In this document: positions 39,401-50,150 of the stretch, in pieces
Numbering within the stretch: position 1 is the stretch's first letter
Layout of the letters: every line of letters starts with the position of its first letter
Assembly: GCA_020086605.1 (NCBI GenBank)
Contig: JACBWW010000004.1
Location: forward strand, 25,372,295-25,436,294
Direction of reading: 5' to 3'
DNA: 64,000 bases
Source: Lanius collurio
Lineage: Eukaryota; Chordata; Aves; Passeriformes; Laniidae
The notes under the pieces: model-generated
Databases searched by the model: none
Told to the model about the DNA's origin: nothing
What the model saw: the letters and a program-made list of their open reading frames with translations, nothing else
Position numbers and translations under genes: made by a program

Positions 39401-40580
39401 TGCTGTATGCAAAGGAGGTAAATTACTGTTACGACAATTTGTGGACCCTATTCAGCACACAGTGATTGGTTTAAGTGCCTAGCTTAACTGCCTGCCTTAC
39501 TTGCCCATGATTTTCGTACTTAAGACATTTGTATGTATATAGTGGAATTTCTGAATGAATATTTCAAAAGTTTTAATAGATGTAATGTTATTAATTGTCT
39601 TTGAAACCTATATATTGTATTACCTAGTGGAGGCAGCACTTGCGGATGCATGTTTTATTTCATCTAGGGTTTTTTTAAATGTGTATAAAATGGTATTTAA
39701 TTCTGAAGATGCAGAATGACGAAATTGGTTATGGAACGAGAAATTGTAAGAAACTAAGAACTCTATTTTTGTCTCTTCCAGGGTGCAACTGTTGTGGGTT
39801 TAGGTTGAGGAGAAGTTTTGCTTCTTAAGATATGTGAATGCTCCATATGCAATTTTTAACCTGACAGGATAAACTGATTTTCTGTTTTAAAATCTGAAGT
39901 TACAGGAGATATAACTTCAAAGTGAATAGTGAATCAGAGCTATGTTTATCCCTCTTATATGTCAGAGTTTAAGTGCAATGTTTTATGTATACAGTCATCA
40001 TGACAGTTAAAAAGGCTATAAAGAAAAGCAATTATATAATTGCTTTAAAGAACTAAGTATCACAGAAAAAGGCTTTTAGAAACTACAGAGCAGTTTTAAT
40101 AATTATATCACCTGAAGTCAAGCTGCAAAATTGTGTCCTAATTATTTGCAATGAGTAATTATCTATAAAGTTGTAAGCTTTAAAGATTTTATGAGAGAGT
40201 AGGGGAGTTCTTTGATTTATTTTTTTTTCCCACACACACTAAAACAATACCCCATCATTTTCTATTTTAGCAGTTTTCACAACTTAAACATTAAATTCTT
40301 ATTGTTGCTTTCTGTTATATTAGTAGTGTGTGTTTTGCAATTCTAATCTTCACGTTTTTCTTTCTTTACCACCGAAGCAGGCCTTTTGAAGCCAGGGAAT
40401 TTTTCATAGCAATATTGACAGTGTTCGCATTTGCATGATGACAGCCAAGGAATGGAGCAGTAATTTTTGAAATTGCAGAAGTATTTAGAACACTGATAAA
40501 AGCTGAAATATATTTTTGATGGATTGAAGTTAAGCATACATGATTTTTCCTGCTGTCAAAAGGCTCTGAATTTAGTGAAT
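36476..40580 (+). other. CDIN1: CDIN1 intron, no recognised content
   Basis: AT-rich, no repeat family or exon recognised. Small open frames are unsupported. Confidence 0.6.
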
Positions 40581-42560
40581 ATTTGCCTGCTGTGAGAATG
40601 CAAGATTAACATCACAACCATCACCCGGGCACCCAAACCCTGCAATTTAATAGCTTTTTAGGTTCTTTCCTTTTTCTAAACAGCAATTAATCTCATTTTA
40701 GTACAATTTTCTCGTTTCTGAAGTCGCTCATTGAATCGCTGTTTTGTTCATATTTGGCTTCAGCTCCTCTGCATAGTCATTAAAGTCCCAATTAATGTCA
40801 CCTTTAGCTGAAGAGTACTCATTTTTATTGAGAAAATGACAGTTGCTGCCATGAGTAGTGCAGTGTAATATACATTAATTGCCCTGTAACACTGGTAATT
40901 ACGAGTTTTTCAAGCCTCTCAGTAAACTGTCATGCCTAGACAAGACTGTGCTAAAATAGATTACTCATTAGGGAGACCTGTCCTGTTTTCTGGTGGGTTC
41001 TTAGTGTTGGTTTAAAAAAAATCTTGAGTTTGAACAAATAGTTGCCAAAAGCAATTTCCTACAACAACATGTCTGTGTTCAGTTTTCCAGCCATCACTTC
41101 AGCTTGCGGTCAGCAAACAGACAGGGTGCTGTGGACTCTAGAGATGTCAAGATTTTTATTTAGGTGGATCAGAAGGATAAGCTTAGCAATGTGTAATTCA
41201 GTGCTTAATATAAATGTTATTAAAGCTGCCTTTTTCAGTGTTGTGTTTGTAACAGGTCTACCTGGCATTTTAGAAGAGCAGTCAATATCATCAATATTTT
41301 GTGCCCCAGAAGACTTTAGCACAGTGCTACAGATTGTCCAAGGAGTTGGAATTACTAAACCTGTTCTCAGATAATTCTGTGTAGGAACATCAGGGATTAT
41401 GTAGTATATTATGTGGAATAATTATCAGATCTTTCAGGAGCCATATGGCATTGCACAATGTATATTAAAAAAAAAAAGTAGAATATTTTTCTGTGTGGAA
41501 ATAATTTGTTTAATATTGTGATCACCTTGGCAAATGAGGCTTTGATGCATATATTGTTAGAAGACCCACCTGCTGATTGACTTGGGAAATGGTGGGAAGC
41601 AAGGAATGTATTTCACTGCTTTCTCTTTCTGTTGCTCTCCTATTTTATATTTGTTTTTAAGGACAAAATAGTCTCTTTTAAAGCTCATGGCAGCACTGAA
41701 CTGACAAAAGAAAACCTTTGTTTTATCTTCGTTATAACACCTGCTTTAGGCAATCTGCTCTTTTGCGCTCTCTCTAAATGAATTTTGTCACAGCCTTTCA
41801 TATTCTTCTGTGGTGATGAGCTAATGAAAGTAGATAGTACAATTTGTGCTGACCAGGTAGCAACTGCCAGCTTGCAGCTGAGGATAGTTTAAAGAAATAA
41901 ATAAAATATAGCGTTATATCACTGATTTATCCATTACATGGCATTAATAGTGAGAAACCTTGGTGTGTTTATCTGTTTGTATTGGTGTGCATTTATCGAA
42001 TTGTTTATGACAAGACTAATTGGGGTAATTGTAGACACTGAAATTACCTGTCAGCTATATGTAACCACACTCCCTTTCTTTCTGACAAATGATGACAACT
42101 GAGGGACCCCGTAGCATTACTCATGATGGCTTTTCGAGTGGTAATAAGGACAATAGGGGCCCTGGCTAATTTGACATGGACAGCCTTCACAACAAGAAGC
42201 CAGCTAAATGACTTGTCAGTAGGGGAAAGAAGTCAGAAAAGTAATGGAGTCCCCCATGGCGCTCTGACAGGGAGATGAGGCAATTTCAACGGAAAGTGAA
42301 AAGGCTTCAGTTTGTCAAGTATTTAGAACAATCAGAGAACAGCTAGAGGCTGGAACCTGACAATAAATTTGTGAACCATGGTAGCAGTTTCATATAGGTC
42401 AGTTATTTCATAATGGCTGTGAAGCTTTCAGAGGTTTCTGCTTTCGTAGCATACTTCACATCAGCCAACTGGTGCTTTGTCACCTTAAATTTGTGCTTCA
42501 CTTTACACAGTAGGAATAATGGTTAAGGTTACAGAGGAACGGCAGTGTAAGACAGCATGA
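40581..42560. promoter_or_regulatory. Candidate conserved regulatory element(s) with clustered TALE (MEIS/PBX) motifs
   Basis: This stretch lacks repeats, has moderate base composition and is dense in homeodomain-type motifs (many TAAT/ATTA). It has TGACAG or TGACAA, in either orientation, at 40837, 40927, 41702, 41785, 42008, 42048, 42083, 42093, 42214, 42265 and 42358. It also has a PBX-type TGATTGAC at 41574 and a PBX-HOX-type TGATTTAT at 41933. Seven TGACAR sites fall within about 360 bp (42008-42363), where roughly 0.35 would be expected by chance for these four hexamers at equal base frequencies. Established: TGACAG is the MEIS core, and CDIN1 neighbours MEIS2 in human. Inference: an enhancer, perhaps of MEIS2. 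I cannot test conservation here. Confidence 0.45.
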
Positions 42561-43170
42561 TCTGCAGACACCAATCTGTTGAAAAGTAAACAAAAATTTA
42601 GATAGTAATACTGTGATTGCATCGATTACAAGCTAGCGGTGTTAACGTGTTCTTTATGATTTTGGCCTGCATCCTTTTTATGGATAAGTAAAGTACTTTA
42701 TTTCTTGTGGGCAAAACCATAAGCCTCTGTTCCTATCCTTTCTCCCTGCTGTACAGTTAAAATTTCTTAAGGTTCATTTCCTGATGCTTGTTCTTGAAAT
42801 GTATTCAGTTTGTATACAAATATTCAACTTGTATACAGTTTTGACATCTATTAAGATACTATTACTGATGACACAAAAGAATTGTGAATATTTTTTTTAC
42901 TGTTCCGCAGAAGGTGATTTTCTAAAGTGTTTTTTGAAAAGAACTGCAACCTTTCAGGATTAAATACCAGTTCTGTGTGCCACTGATAGGAGGTCTTTCT
43001 ATCTATGGTTTCAGGAGTCTGTTGGGTTGATGTTGTTGTTTGGGGTTTTTTTCATGTCAATGGTTCTTACCTGTTTTTTTTCACTGAGATAAAATTCAAT
43101 GATTAAAGCATTGTTTCAGTACCGCACTGTGCGTTCTGAATTCCTGATGCAGGCATCTGAATGCTTTAAA
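42561..43170 (+). other. CDIN1: CDIN1 intron, no recognised content
   Basis: AT-rich, nothing recognised. Confidence 0.6.
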
Positions 43171-43175
43171 TGTCT

Positions 43176-43634
43176 TTATGGATTGAGCACAGATTTAGTG
43201 AGAAGTATCAACTTGTCCTTTTTGGCAGGGATTGTTTTGTTAGTAAATAGGATATTCATTTTCCTGTTTTTCTTAGATTCTGATTCCTTCATTTTACCAA
43301 ATGTCCTCTTTCTTGGAGATTTTGAAGCTAGTGCAAAGCTGTTTTCTCTCTTGCATAAAGGTCCTAGAATAGAACCTTTATGTGCCATATTTAAAAAGTG
43401 CTTTATTGATAGAAGTCCTGCTTCCCCATCCATTTCCATCACCCTTTCCTCATTTTTTCCAGAGTTAGGCTCTTGCTGTTTGAGTTTCATCACTTTGATT
43501 TGAAGCAAACTTAATTTAGGCCAGACAGGAACTTGGTCCTTGATTCCTGGTATCTGAACATTTCTTGTTTTGTAGTGATTTTGCTGAGGAAGTGTGCTGG
43601 TAAATTGAGGGAGCTTGTCATTCTGCAAGATGAG
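43176..43634 (-). other. Unexplained minus-strand open frame (about 150 codons)
   Basis: The open frame starts just after an in-frame TGA and ends in a TAA at its low-coordinate end. The first ATG is internal (MKLKQQEPNSGKNEERVMEM), while the stretch before it follows CATCTTGCAG on the minus strand, which looks like a splice acceptor. The predicted peptide is Lys/Ser-rich and apparently disordered, with a basic SPRKRTFGKMKESESKKNRK patch resembling a nuclear localisation signal. I do not recognise it. A chance frame, a decayed retrocopy and an exon of an unannotated antisense transcript are all possible. An overlapping + strand frame of 134 codons (43099-43503) shows that length alone is weak evidence here. 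Confidence 0.25.
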
Positions 43635-43879
43635 TCATTGAGTCAGAGGTTATAAAGGTATTTTCGCTCTCCACAAAACAAACAAATAAAAAAAAACCCT
43701 CACCCATATGAGGTGATCATTTAAACATAGTATGTCCACACCTGAATTTCCTTTATACTGCTGCTTGCCCTGCACACATTTATCTAAGTTTGCCAAGTAT
43801 TCTGCCTAGTTATGTTCTAAGAAGTTTCTCCAACAGAGCTAAAGAAATTACCAACGTGTGCTAAAGCATCTATTAGCAC
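43635..43879 (+). other. CDIN1: CDIN1 intron, no recognised content
   Basis: Short A-rich stretch before the CR1 insertion; nothing recognised. Confidence 0.5.
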
Positions 43880-45066
43880 ATGGGTCCATGGTTGGTGTCA
43901 CTGCCAAGATTTTGGTTTGTTTGATAATGGGATAGTCTGTACAGCACCAGGCTTGCTGGCATCAAATGGTATTCATCTTTCCCTAGGAGAGAAGAGGATC
44001 TTTAGGTTAGTGGGGCTCATGGACAGACCTTCCCCCTCTTATGATGGCGCAAGGTGATAAGATCAGACTTGCCTGTGATAAGCTGTGGAATGACATGCCA
44101 AGTCATGGCATGTTAGATAGATGGGGTGCTTGCCCTGCACAAGAGAAGTTGCCCTCTAAATCAGAGATGGATTGAGTGCGAGGATCTCCCTGAAGAACAG
44201 CCACAAGCAGCTCAAAAGCTGATGGGTAAGAATCAAAGACCAAGGCAGCAAAGGGAATATTGTGGTTGGTGTCTACTACAGGCTGTCCAGTCAAGGGGAG
44301 GCTCCTGATGAGCCCTTGTTGCTCCAGCTACAGAAGGCGTTACACTCACGGGCACTTGTCCTACTGGGGCAGTTCAACCACTCCGACATCTGCTAGAAAA
44401 GTAGCACAGTGAGCTGTAGGCAATCCATGAGGTTCCAGTAATGCATAACTTCTTGAGCCAGGTAATAGACAGCCCTTACCAGAGGGGATGCAATACTGAT
44501 GGTCACCAATGCAAACGAGCTAATCAGGAACATCAAGATTGGAGTGGGATAAAGTGTAGCCTGGGGTAAAGTGATCGTGCACTGGTGAAGTTTGCAGTCC
44601 TGACGAATGTGGGTCAGGAAAGGAGTAAAGTCAGGACCCTGAATTTTTCAGAAATCAAACTTCAGCTCTTCAAGGAGTTAGTCAATAGGACTCATGGGGA
44701 AACTGCCCTAGGGGACAGGACAGGAGTTGAACCGAGCAGAACGGAGTTGGCAGATCTTTAAAGACTCTTTTCATAGAGCGCAAGAGCTCTCTATCCCTGG
44801 GCCTGAGGAATTGGGCAAGGAAAGCAAGACTAGCGTGGCTGAGTGAGGACCTGCTGGTCAAACTGAGGGGCAGAAAGCAAATGCACAGGCAATCGAAGCA
44901 GGTACAGGATCCTGGGAAGAGCTGGGAAGATCCTGGGATACTGCATGGTTGTGTAGGGATAGAGTCAGGAAAGCCAAGGAGCTGGAACTTTCAAAGCATA
45001 CAAAGACCATCATGAAGGGCTGCCACAGGTATGTCAGTTGGAAAGGAAATGTCAAAGAAAGTGTGT
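43880..45066 (+). mobile_element. CR1 LINE, 5' part of ORF2 (endonuclease region), inactive
   Basis: Reads along the upstream part of CR1: TGTCACTGCCAAGATTTTGG, CACCAGGCTTGCTGGCATCA, then the endonuclease region. From 44265 a frame reads VGVYYRLSSQGEAPDEPLLL and continues to LLGQFNHSDIC before a TAG at 44394. The usual endonuclease motif is GDFNH.DICW, so here the Asp is Gln and the Trp codon is a stop. Further on come TCAGGACCCTGAATTTT, TTCAAGGAGTTAGTCAATAG, GGCAGATCTTTAAAGACTC, AGAGCGCAAGAGCTCTCT and GGACCTGCTGGTCAAACTGA, all in CR1 order. The similarity fades near 45065, so the reverse-transcriptase part and the 3' end are missing. CR1 copies are usually 5'-truncated; this one keeps the 5' part and lost the 3' part. 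Confidence 0.88.
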
Positions 45067-47229
45067 CTTACATAAGTGTGGATTGTATTTCAATGGTACC
45101 AAGAGTATGGGAGACTTTTTCTCAATGTAGTGACAATACCTTGAGCTTCTGACATTGCTGGCTAAAAAGTATCCCTCATACCTTTTATATCTTCCCTTCA
45201 ATAAGAGATTTCGTTACTAAGTTTGATTTAGGAGGTATTTTCAGTTCTTTCATCACATTTAGTTGCTGGTCTTAGAGGAAGAGGATTTCTTTTTTTTTTT
45301 TTTTTAATATTTTTTGAAGGCCATTGCCTATTTCATTTCTCACAAAAGATGTTAGAACTTAGGAGGACTGACAGAAGTTATGCCTTGTTGCTAGAAGCAC
45401 CTATTGGAGAAAGAATGAAGAAAATTTAGTTCTAATTGAGGACCTAGAAGAATATTTCATTATGCAGTGGATTAATTTAGCTAAATATAAAAACTTCAGG
45501 ATCAAAAAAGTAATGACAAGTTATTCTTTATAAAATAAATAATAACACATTTTAAATGTCATGGTTACTAAATGGGATTTTTTTTTAAGTTCACAGCCAT
45601 TAGGAAAATGTTCTGCTCTGTCCTATTTCTTTATTAAATTGTAGAAGGAAATGTTTTTACAGGAGTAAAATATACCATGTTCAGTTTGTAAATGCAGAGC
45701 TCCCTCATCCAAAAAAATGTTTAAGACCTTTTATACTGTATAATGCTAACTGTATAATGTCCATTCTACGTTCTTGCAATGTATTTATTTATTTTATTCC
45801 AAAGAAGCAGTCACTTCCTGTGTGCTAGCAGGTGTAAATAAGTGATGGACAATCTGGGGCAATATGTAGGTTGAAGTATAAAGAGCTTTACACAGAGAGG
45901 AAGTAAATATATTTAGATATGATTAAACTACATATAACCAAGACTTTGTATGTTTTTTGCTAACAATTTTAATTGCAAGAGAAATACAATTTATGTGAAC
46001 TGCCCTTCCCCATTATGCAGATTTATTAATCCTCAAAACCCTCCAATCCAGTAAGTATAATAAATCATTTGCTTTCTCAGTATGTGCTTTTCTTTCTCTG
46101 AAAACTAAAACTAGGTTGACCATGAATTAAATAGACAGTGGCACTCTAAAATCAGGAGATGCATCTTCCAGATAGAAGGAAAAAGCTACAAAAGTCACTT
46201 TTTCTGGTTAGTCCTTCAGTACAAGATGGTGATCCATAAGTTCGTGTGTTCTATGCCCGAGTATCAAAAAGCAGTAGTCTTTTTTTAATGGAAGGTAGTG
46301 TAACTGTTTATTTCCTCTGTTCAGTTTCTTTAACCCAGCATTGCCATCCTGGCTAATCCAGGCTATTTCCCACTCAAATTTCCACGTAAATCTAAAACCT
46401 GGGAATGCAAGAAATAAGCATATGTGGGCCAAAAATATAGTTAGCCAGGTATTTTGTAGGTGGCTGAGATAGAATAAATATATGTATGTATGTAGATCCG
46501 TTTATTGATAGTACATAATTTTAAAACAGTAATAAATAATCTGTGAAATAGTGATCCATAGTCTTCACATTTGTTAGTGCAAATCTGCATGGGTACTACC
46601 AGCAGCTTTCTTATATTATCAAGTGTAAAATCTCAACACTGACCTGAGGTGCTGGTGGTAAGCAGTAGAAGATAGAATGAAATAAATTATTCTGATTAAA
46701 TATAGCATATGTGAAAAGTCTGTTGTAGTTAGTGTATATAGCATTAAACTATCATTCCAGCAGCTGGCAAAACTTGTTACTCTAATACTTTGAAATAATC
46801 AATACACATACTATTGGAAATAATCAACTGCATTTAGGAACAATATTGATAGCTAAAATGCCATTTGCTATTTTTATTTCAGTTTATTGTATTTTGATTG
46901 TAATTTAACTACCATCTAATTAGTTTTAACTTACTTCAATTGGAAGCAGTAAAACCTACTTACCTAATAAGTGGCACATGTCATAAAGACACATACAACC
47001 TCCTTATTTCCTGTAGGTCAGTCATGCATGAACTAATGAACTGAATTTTTGTTTCCCCACGTTTTTTAAGAAAACCAGTGCAATTTAATTTGTCCTTTTC
47101 CCCCTCCCCAAACCAAACACAGATACAAGCTTTTTTTTTCCTAGCTGCATTCTTAACTGTTAAAATATCCTAAAGCACTTGATCACATTGCATTTTAATT
47201 TTCAAGTCATGTGTTGTATTAGTGAAGTA
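45067..47229 (+). other. CDIN1: CDIN1 intron, no recognised content
   Basis: AT-rich, with a poly-T run near 45291-45305 and a short TATG run near 46480. Nothing else identified. Confidence 0.6.
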
Positions 47230-47700
47230 CACATGTTCCTGATTTCAGCTGAAAGTTCTCAGTCTGTTTTAGCAGAACACCAGGCTGGCATGAACAAGGT
47301 CCTTGCTAGGTCAAAGGCCTGAAGTTTACATCTTTCTTAAATCTGACTTTTGTAAAACCATAAGAAGCACAGGTCAGGGCAGCTAGCTGATGGCATTGCC
47401 TCTTACAGCCACTGATTAGATTAGCCCAACATTTATCAACTACACAGAGACTAACACTTAACCTTTTAACTGAAGAGTTTTGATGTATCCTTATTTTTTA
47501 ATGAGGATGTTATTGTCCCAAAGTGTCCCTTAAAGCTTTAGTGCAGATTTTTTCTCCCATTTAATTGACTAACAGACTTTAAATGCTTTATAATTCAAAG
47601 TGTGGTGTTTTATAATTGTGCTTGTTTTGAGAGTAGAAGTTGAGTAATTTTGCCTTGGAACAATGTTTTTTTAACTATTATTATTTTATCTGTTTAGGTC
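47230..47700. promoter_or_regulatory. Weak candidate conserved non-coding element
   Basis: Repeat-free stretch with a balanced base mix and several homeodomain-type ATTA/TAAT cores. It has a DR1-like nuclear-receptor site AGGTCAAAGGCCT at 47308-47320. Its look resembles constrained intronic DNA, but conservation cannot be tested from one sequence. Confidence 0.25.
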
Positions 47701-49990
47701 TAAGATTTTGCTTGTATCTGTTCCATTTACCTAGATTTCAAGATGTAATTTATAGTTAGCTTGAATGCTAGTTATTTTTTTTATTCTAAATCATTAACTG
47801 AGAAATATTTGCAATAGGAGTTCTTGTTAGAAAATAAGCAGTAACTTACTACGAGTTTACCTGTTGTTCGTATATTGCACCCTAATCAGCTTTAGTTTTG
47901 AAAATTAGTTTTGAAAACTAACTTTACAAGGAGAAAAGTTGCCCATGATTCCATATCTTGCTATCTGGATTCAAGGTTTTCCTTCTGTATTGGAATTTGG
48001 GGCCTGTAAGTGATAGATTTTGTCAGTTGCTAGTGTGATCATCTCACCAGAGAGCTAAACTAATCCCAGATTTGCAGATTGATTGGAGTAGTTGCAGCTC
48101 TTTCTGTGAGAAAGCAGCAAGCAGGTAACAAACTGCTGTGATAATGGCAAATGCAGGATTATATAATTTCTACAATAGGCAACAACAAGATCTCAGTGCC
48201 ATACTGAGGTGAGCTGCAGGCAGCAGGGGACTGTTGTCACTACGGATCTGCGTTGGGATCTTCCAAGTCCCAGGAATGGAAACAGATTACAGCAGTGGCA
48301 AACCGTGATCTAATACTTAGGGTATCAATAACCCAGGTGTAAAAAAAACTGAAACAACACTGTGAGTGTTCTCTAGTAGAGTATTTACAAATAGTATGAT
48401 GTCAACAAGAAATAAAAGCAATAGGTCACAAAAAGTTTTTCCATATCGCTTTTACCTGGGAATATTTCAATTAAATAGTAGCATTAACTAACTTTTGCCC
48501 TCTATGGTTTAGTTCTGTAAATCCTCTTAAGTTATTGAGCAGCTGGAACACAGAACCTATTATTACCCCTTGACTCAATGCATGCTACTTTGTGTTTCAA
48601 ACTTTAGATAGACACAGATTTCCACAGGATCCCACATCAAGTGTCCGAGTCAGGTATGAGGGTCTTGATTAGCACGTGGAGGTGTGCAACCACATTTATA
48701 TACCATGTACTAAAGGGCACTCTTAGCAATAAGGAGGACCATCAGTTGGCTAGAATAATATCTGCTGCTTCTTCTACTTAAAAAGAAGTATAAAATCTCC
48801 AATCTGAACAATTACTGTCTCTCATTACCCTCTAAATATCTGGAATGAGAATTTCTACAGAGGCCAAATTTCATAAAATGTTGGTTTGGGGCACAAGTCT
48901 TTTTCATTACTAGCAAAATTCTTATCTCCTTCCTATGTTAATGTGAGGTCAGTAAAGAAAGACTCAGACTCATGAAATTGAACTAGAAAATGTACTGTAT
49001 GGTTTCTCTTTTGAAAAATTTAGTTTGCAAACAGGACAGAGAACACTAATGTTTCCTGAAAAGAAAAAAAGAAGTGGGGAGGTAGAGAGAAATTCTTGTT
49101 TATGCGCTCCTGATTTCTTAAAACCAGCTTTGAGAAGTAGCAGTATTTTCAGTCTGGTCTTCACTTGCCTTTAGTCTGTGCACTTTCCATCTCCATGCCC
49201 TAGCTCTAGCCTGGGTATTTCATGGCAGACTAACATATCCCTATCTGTGTAAGCAAAATGTTCTTGTTATGATCCCACTAGTAAAATCAGTTATCTAAGA
49301 GCAGTATTCCAACATCTGGGGATGGAAGAGCAGCCTGACAGCAGTAATGGAATGAATAAAGCCACAACTTAACACCAAACATAAAAATTTCATTAATCTG
49401 GAAAAGAAACAGCAGAAGAAAGACTTGCATTTTTTTATTACTGATTCTCATGTTATCTAGTCGTATGTTAAACATTTATTTTCCTGCTTAAATTAACCCT
49501 TTAATACAGCCAGATGACTTCAAAGTGGAATTATTTTGAATCAGTTGAGTTATTCAAAGCAAACATAGTTTCCTAAAAATATTGTTTCCTAAAATTTAAT
49601 TACATGCTCTGTAAATATTCAGTTTTAGCACTTACTTCAGTCTCATTGTAGATTACAAAGTCAATTTGAATTTAATTTATTATAATTGAAAGTGATTATA
49701 TTATTGTTAGCAAGACAAAATGTTTAGGTTTAGCTACATTGTGGTTACTGGAAATTAATATCCTGTATTCTAAATAAATTGAAGTAGTTTGAAACTTCCC
49801 AGATCCTAGAAATTAATGATCTTGTTCTATGAAAAACATAGTACAAAAAAACATGGATGGATTCTGTAGCTCAGAAAAAATGGTGGATCTTCACTCTTGT
49901 AACAGGAGCTATCTTGTAACAGGAGTTTCAAAAACACAAATGTAATGGTAGAATGGTAAAAAAAATAGTAATTGGCTTCTGTAAGCTAAT
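47701..49990 (+). other. CDIN1: CDIN1 intron, mostly featureless
   Basis: AT-rich. It holds a 17-bp tandem duplication at 49895-49928 (TCTTGTAACAGGAG twice) and nothing else I can name. Confidence 0.6.
49895..49928. repeat. 17-bp tandem duplication
   Basis: TCTTGTAACAGGAG at 49895-49908 recurs at 49912-49925, a 17-bp period. Confidence 0.9.
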
Positions 49991-49996
49991 ACTGCT

Positions 49997-50150
49997 GAGC
50001 GTGAAGGGCCTGGAGGATGTGAGCAGTGGCTGAGGTCACTTGTTCTGTTCAGCCTGAAGGAGACTGAGGGGAGACCTCATAACAGTCTTGCACTTTTTGG
50101 AGTCTAATAGTACAAAGCGGTGTTCGTGAGGATCAAACGTGCTACTAATT
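49997..50150 (+). mobile_element. CR1 LINE fragment
   Basis: GCGTGAAGGGCCTGGAGGAT, GTTCAGCCTGAAGGAGACTG and AGGGGAGACCTCATAACAGT follow the CR1 ORF2 C-terminal region in order. Truncated and diverged on both sides. Confidence 0.8.

Noticed and set aside
41042..41374. 110-codon + strand open frame within the putative regulatory stretch
   Set aside because: No start context, homology or splice signals. It also has an open opposite strand (41110-41322), which fits chance.
43099..43503. 134-codon + strand frame opposite the minus-strand frame
   Set aside because: Hydrophobic chance reading with no splice signal or homology; the minus-strand frame is the better candidate.
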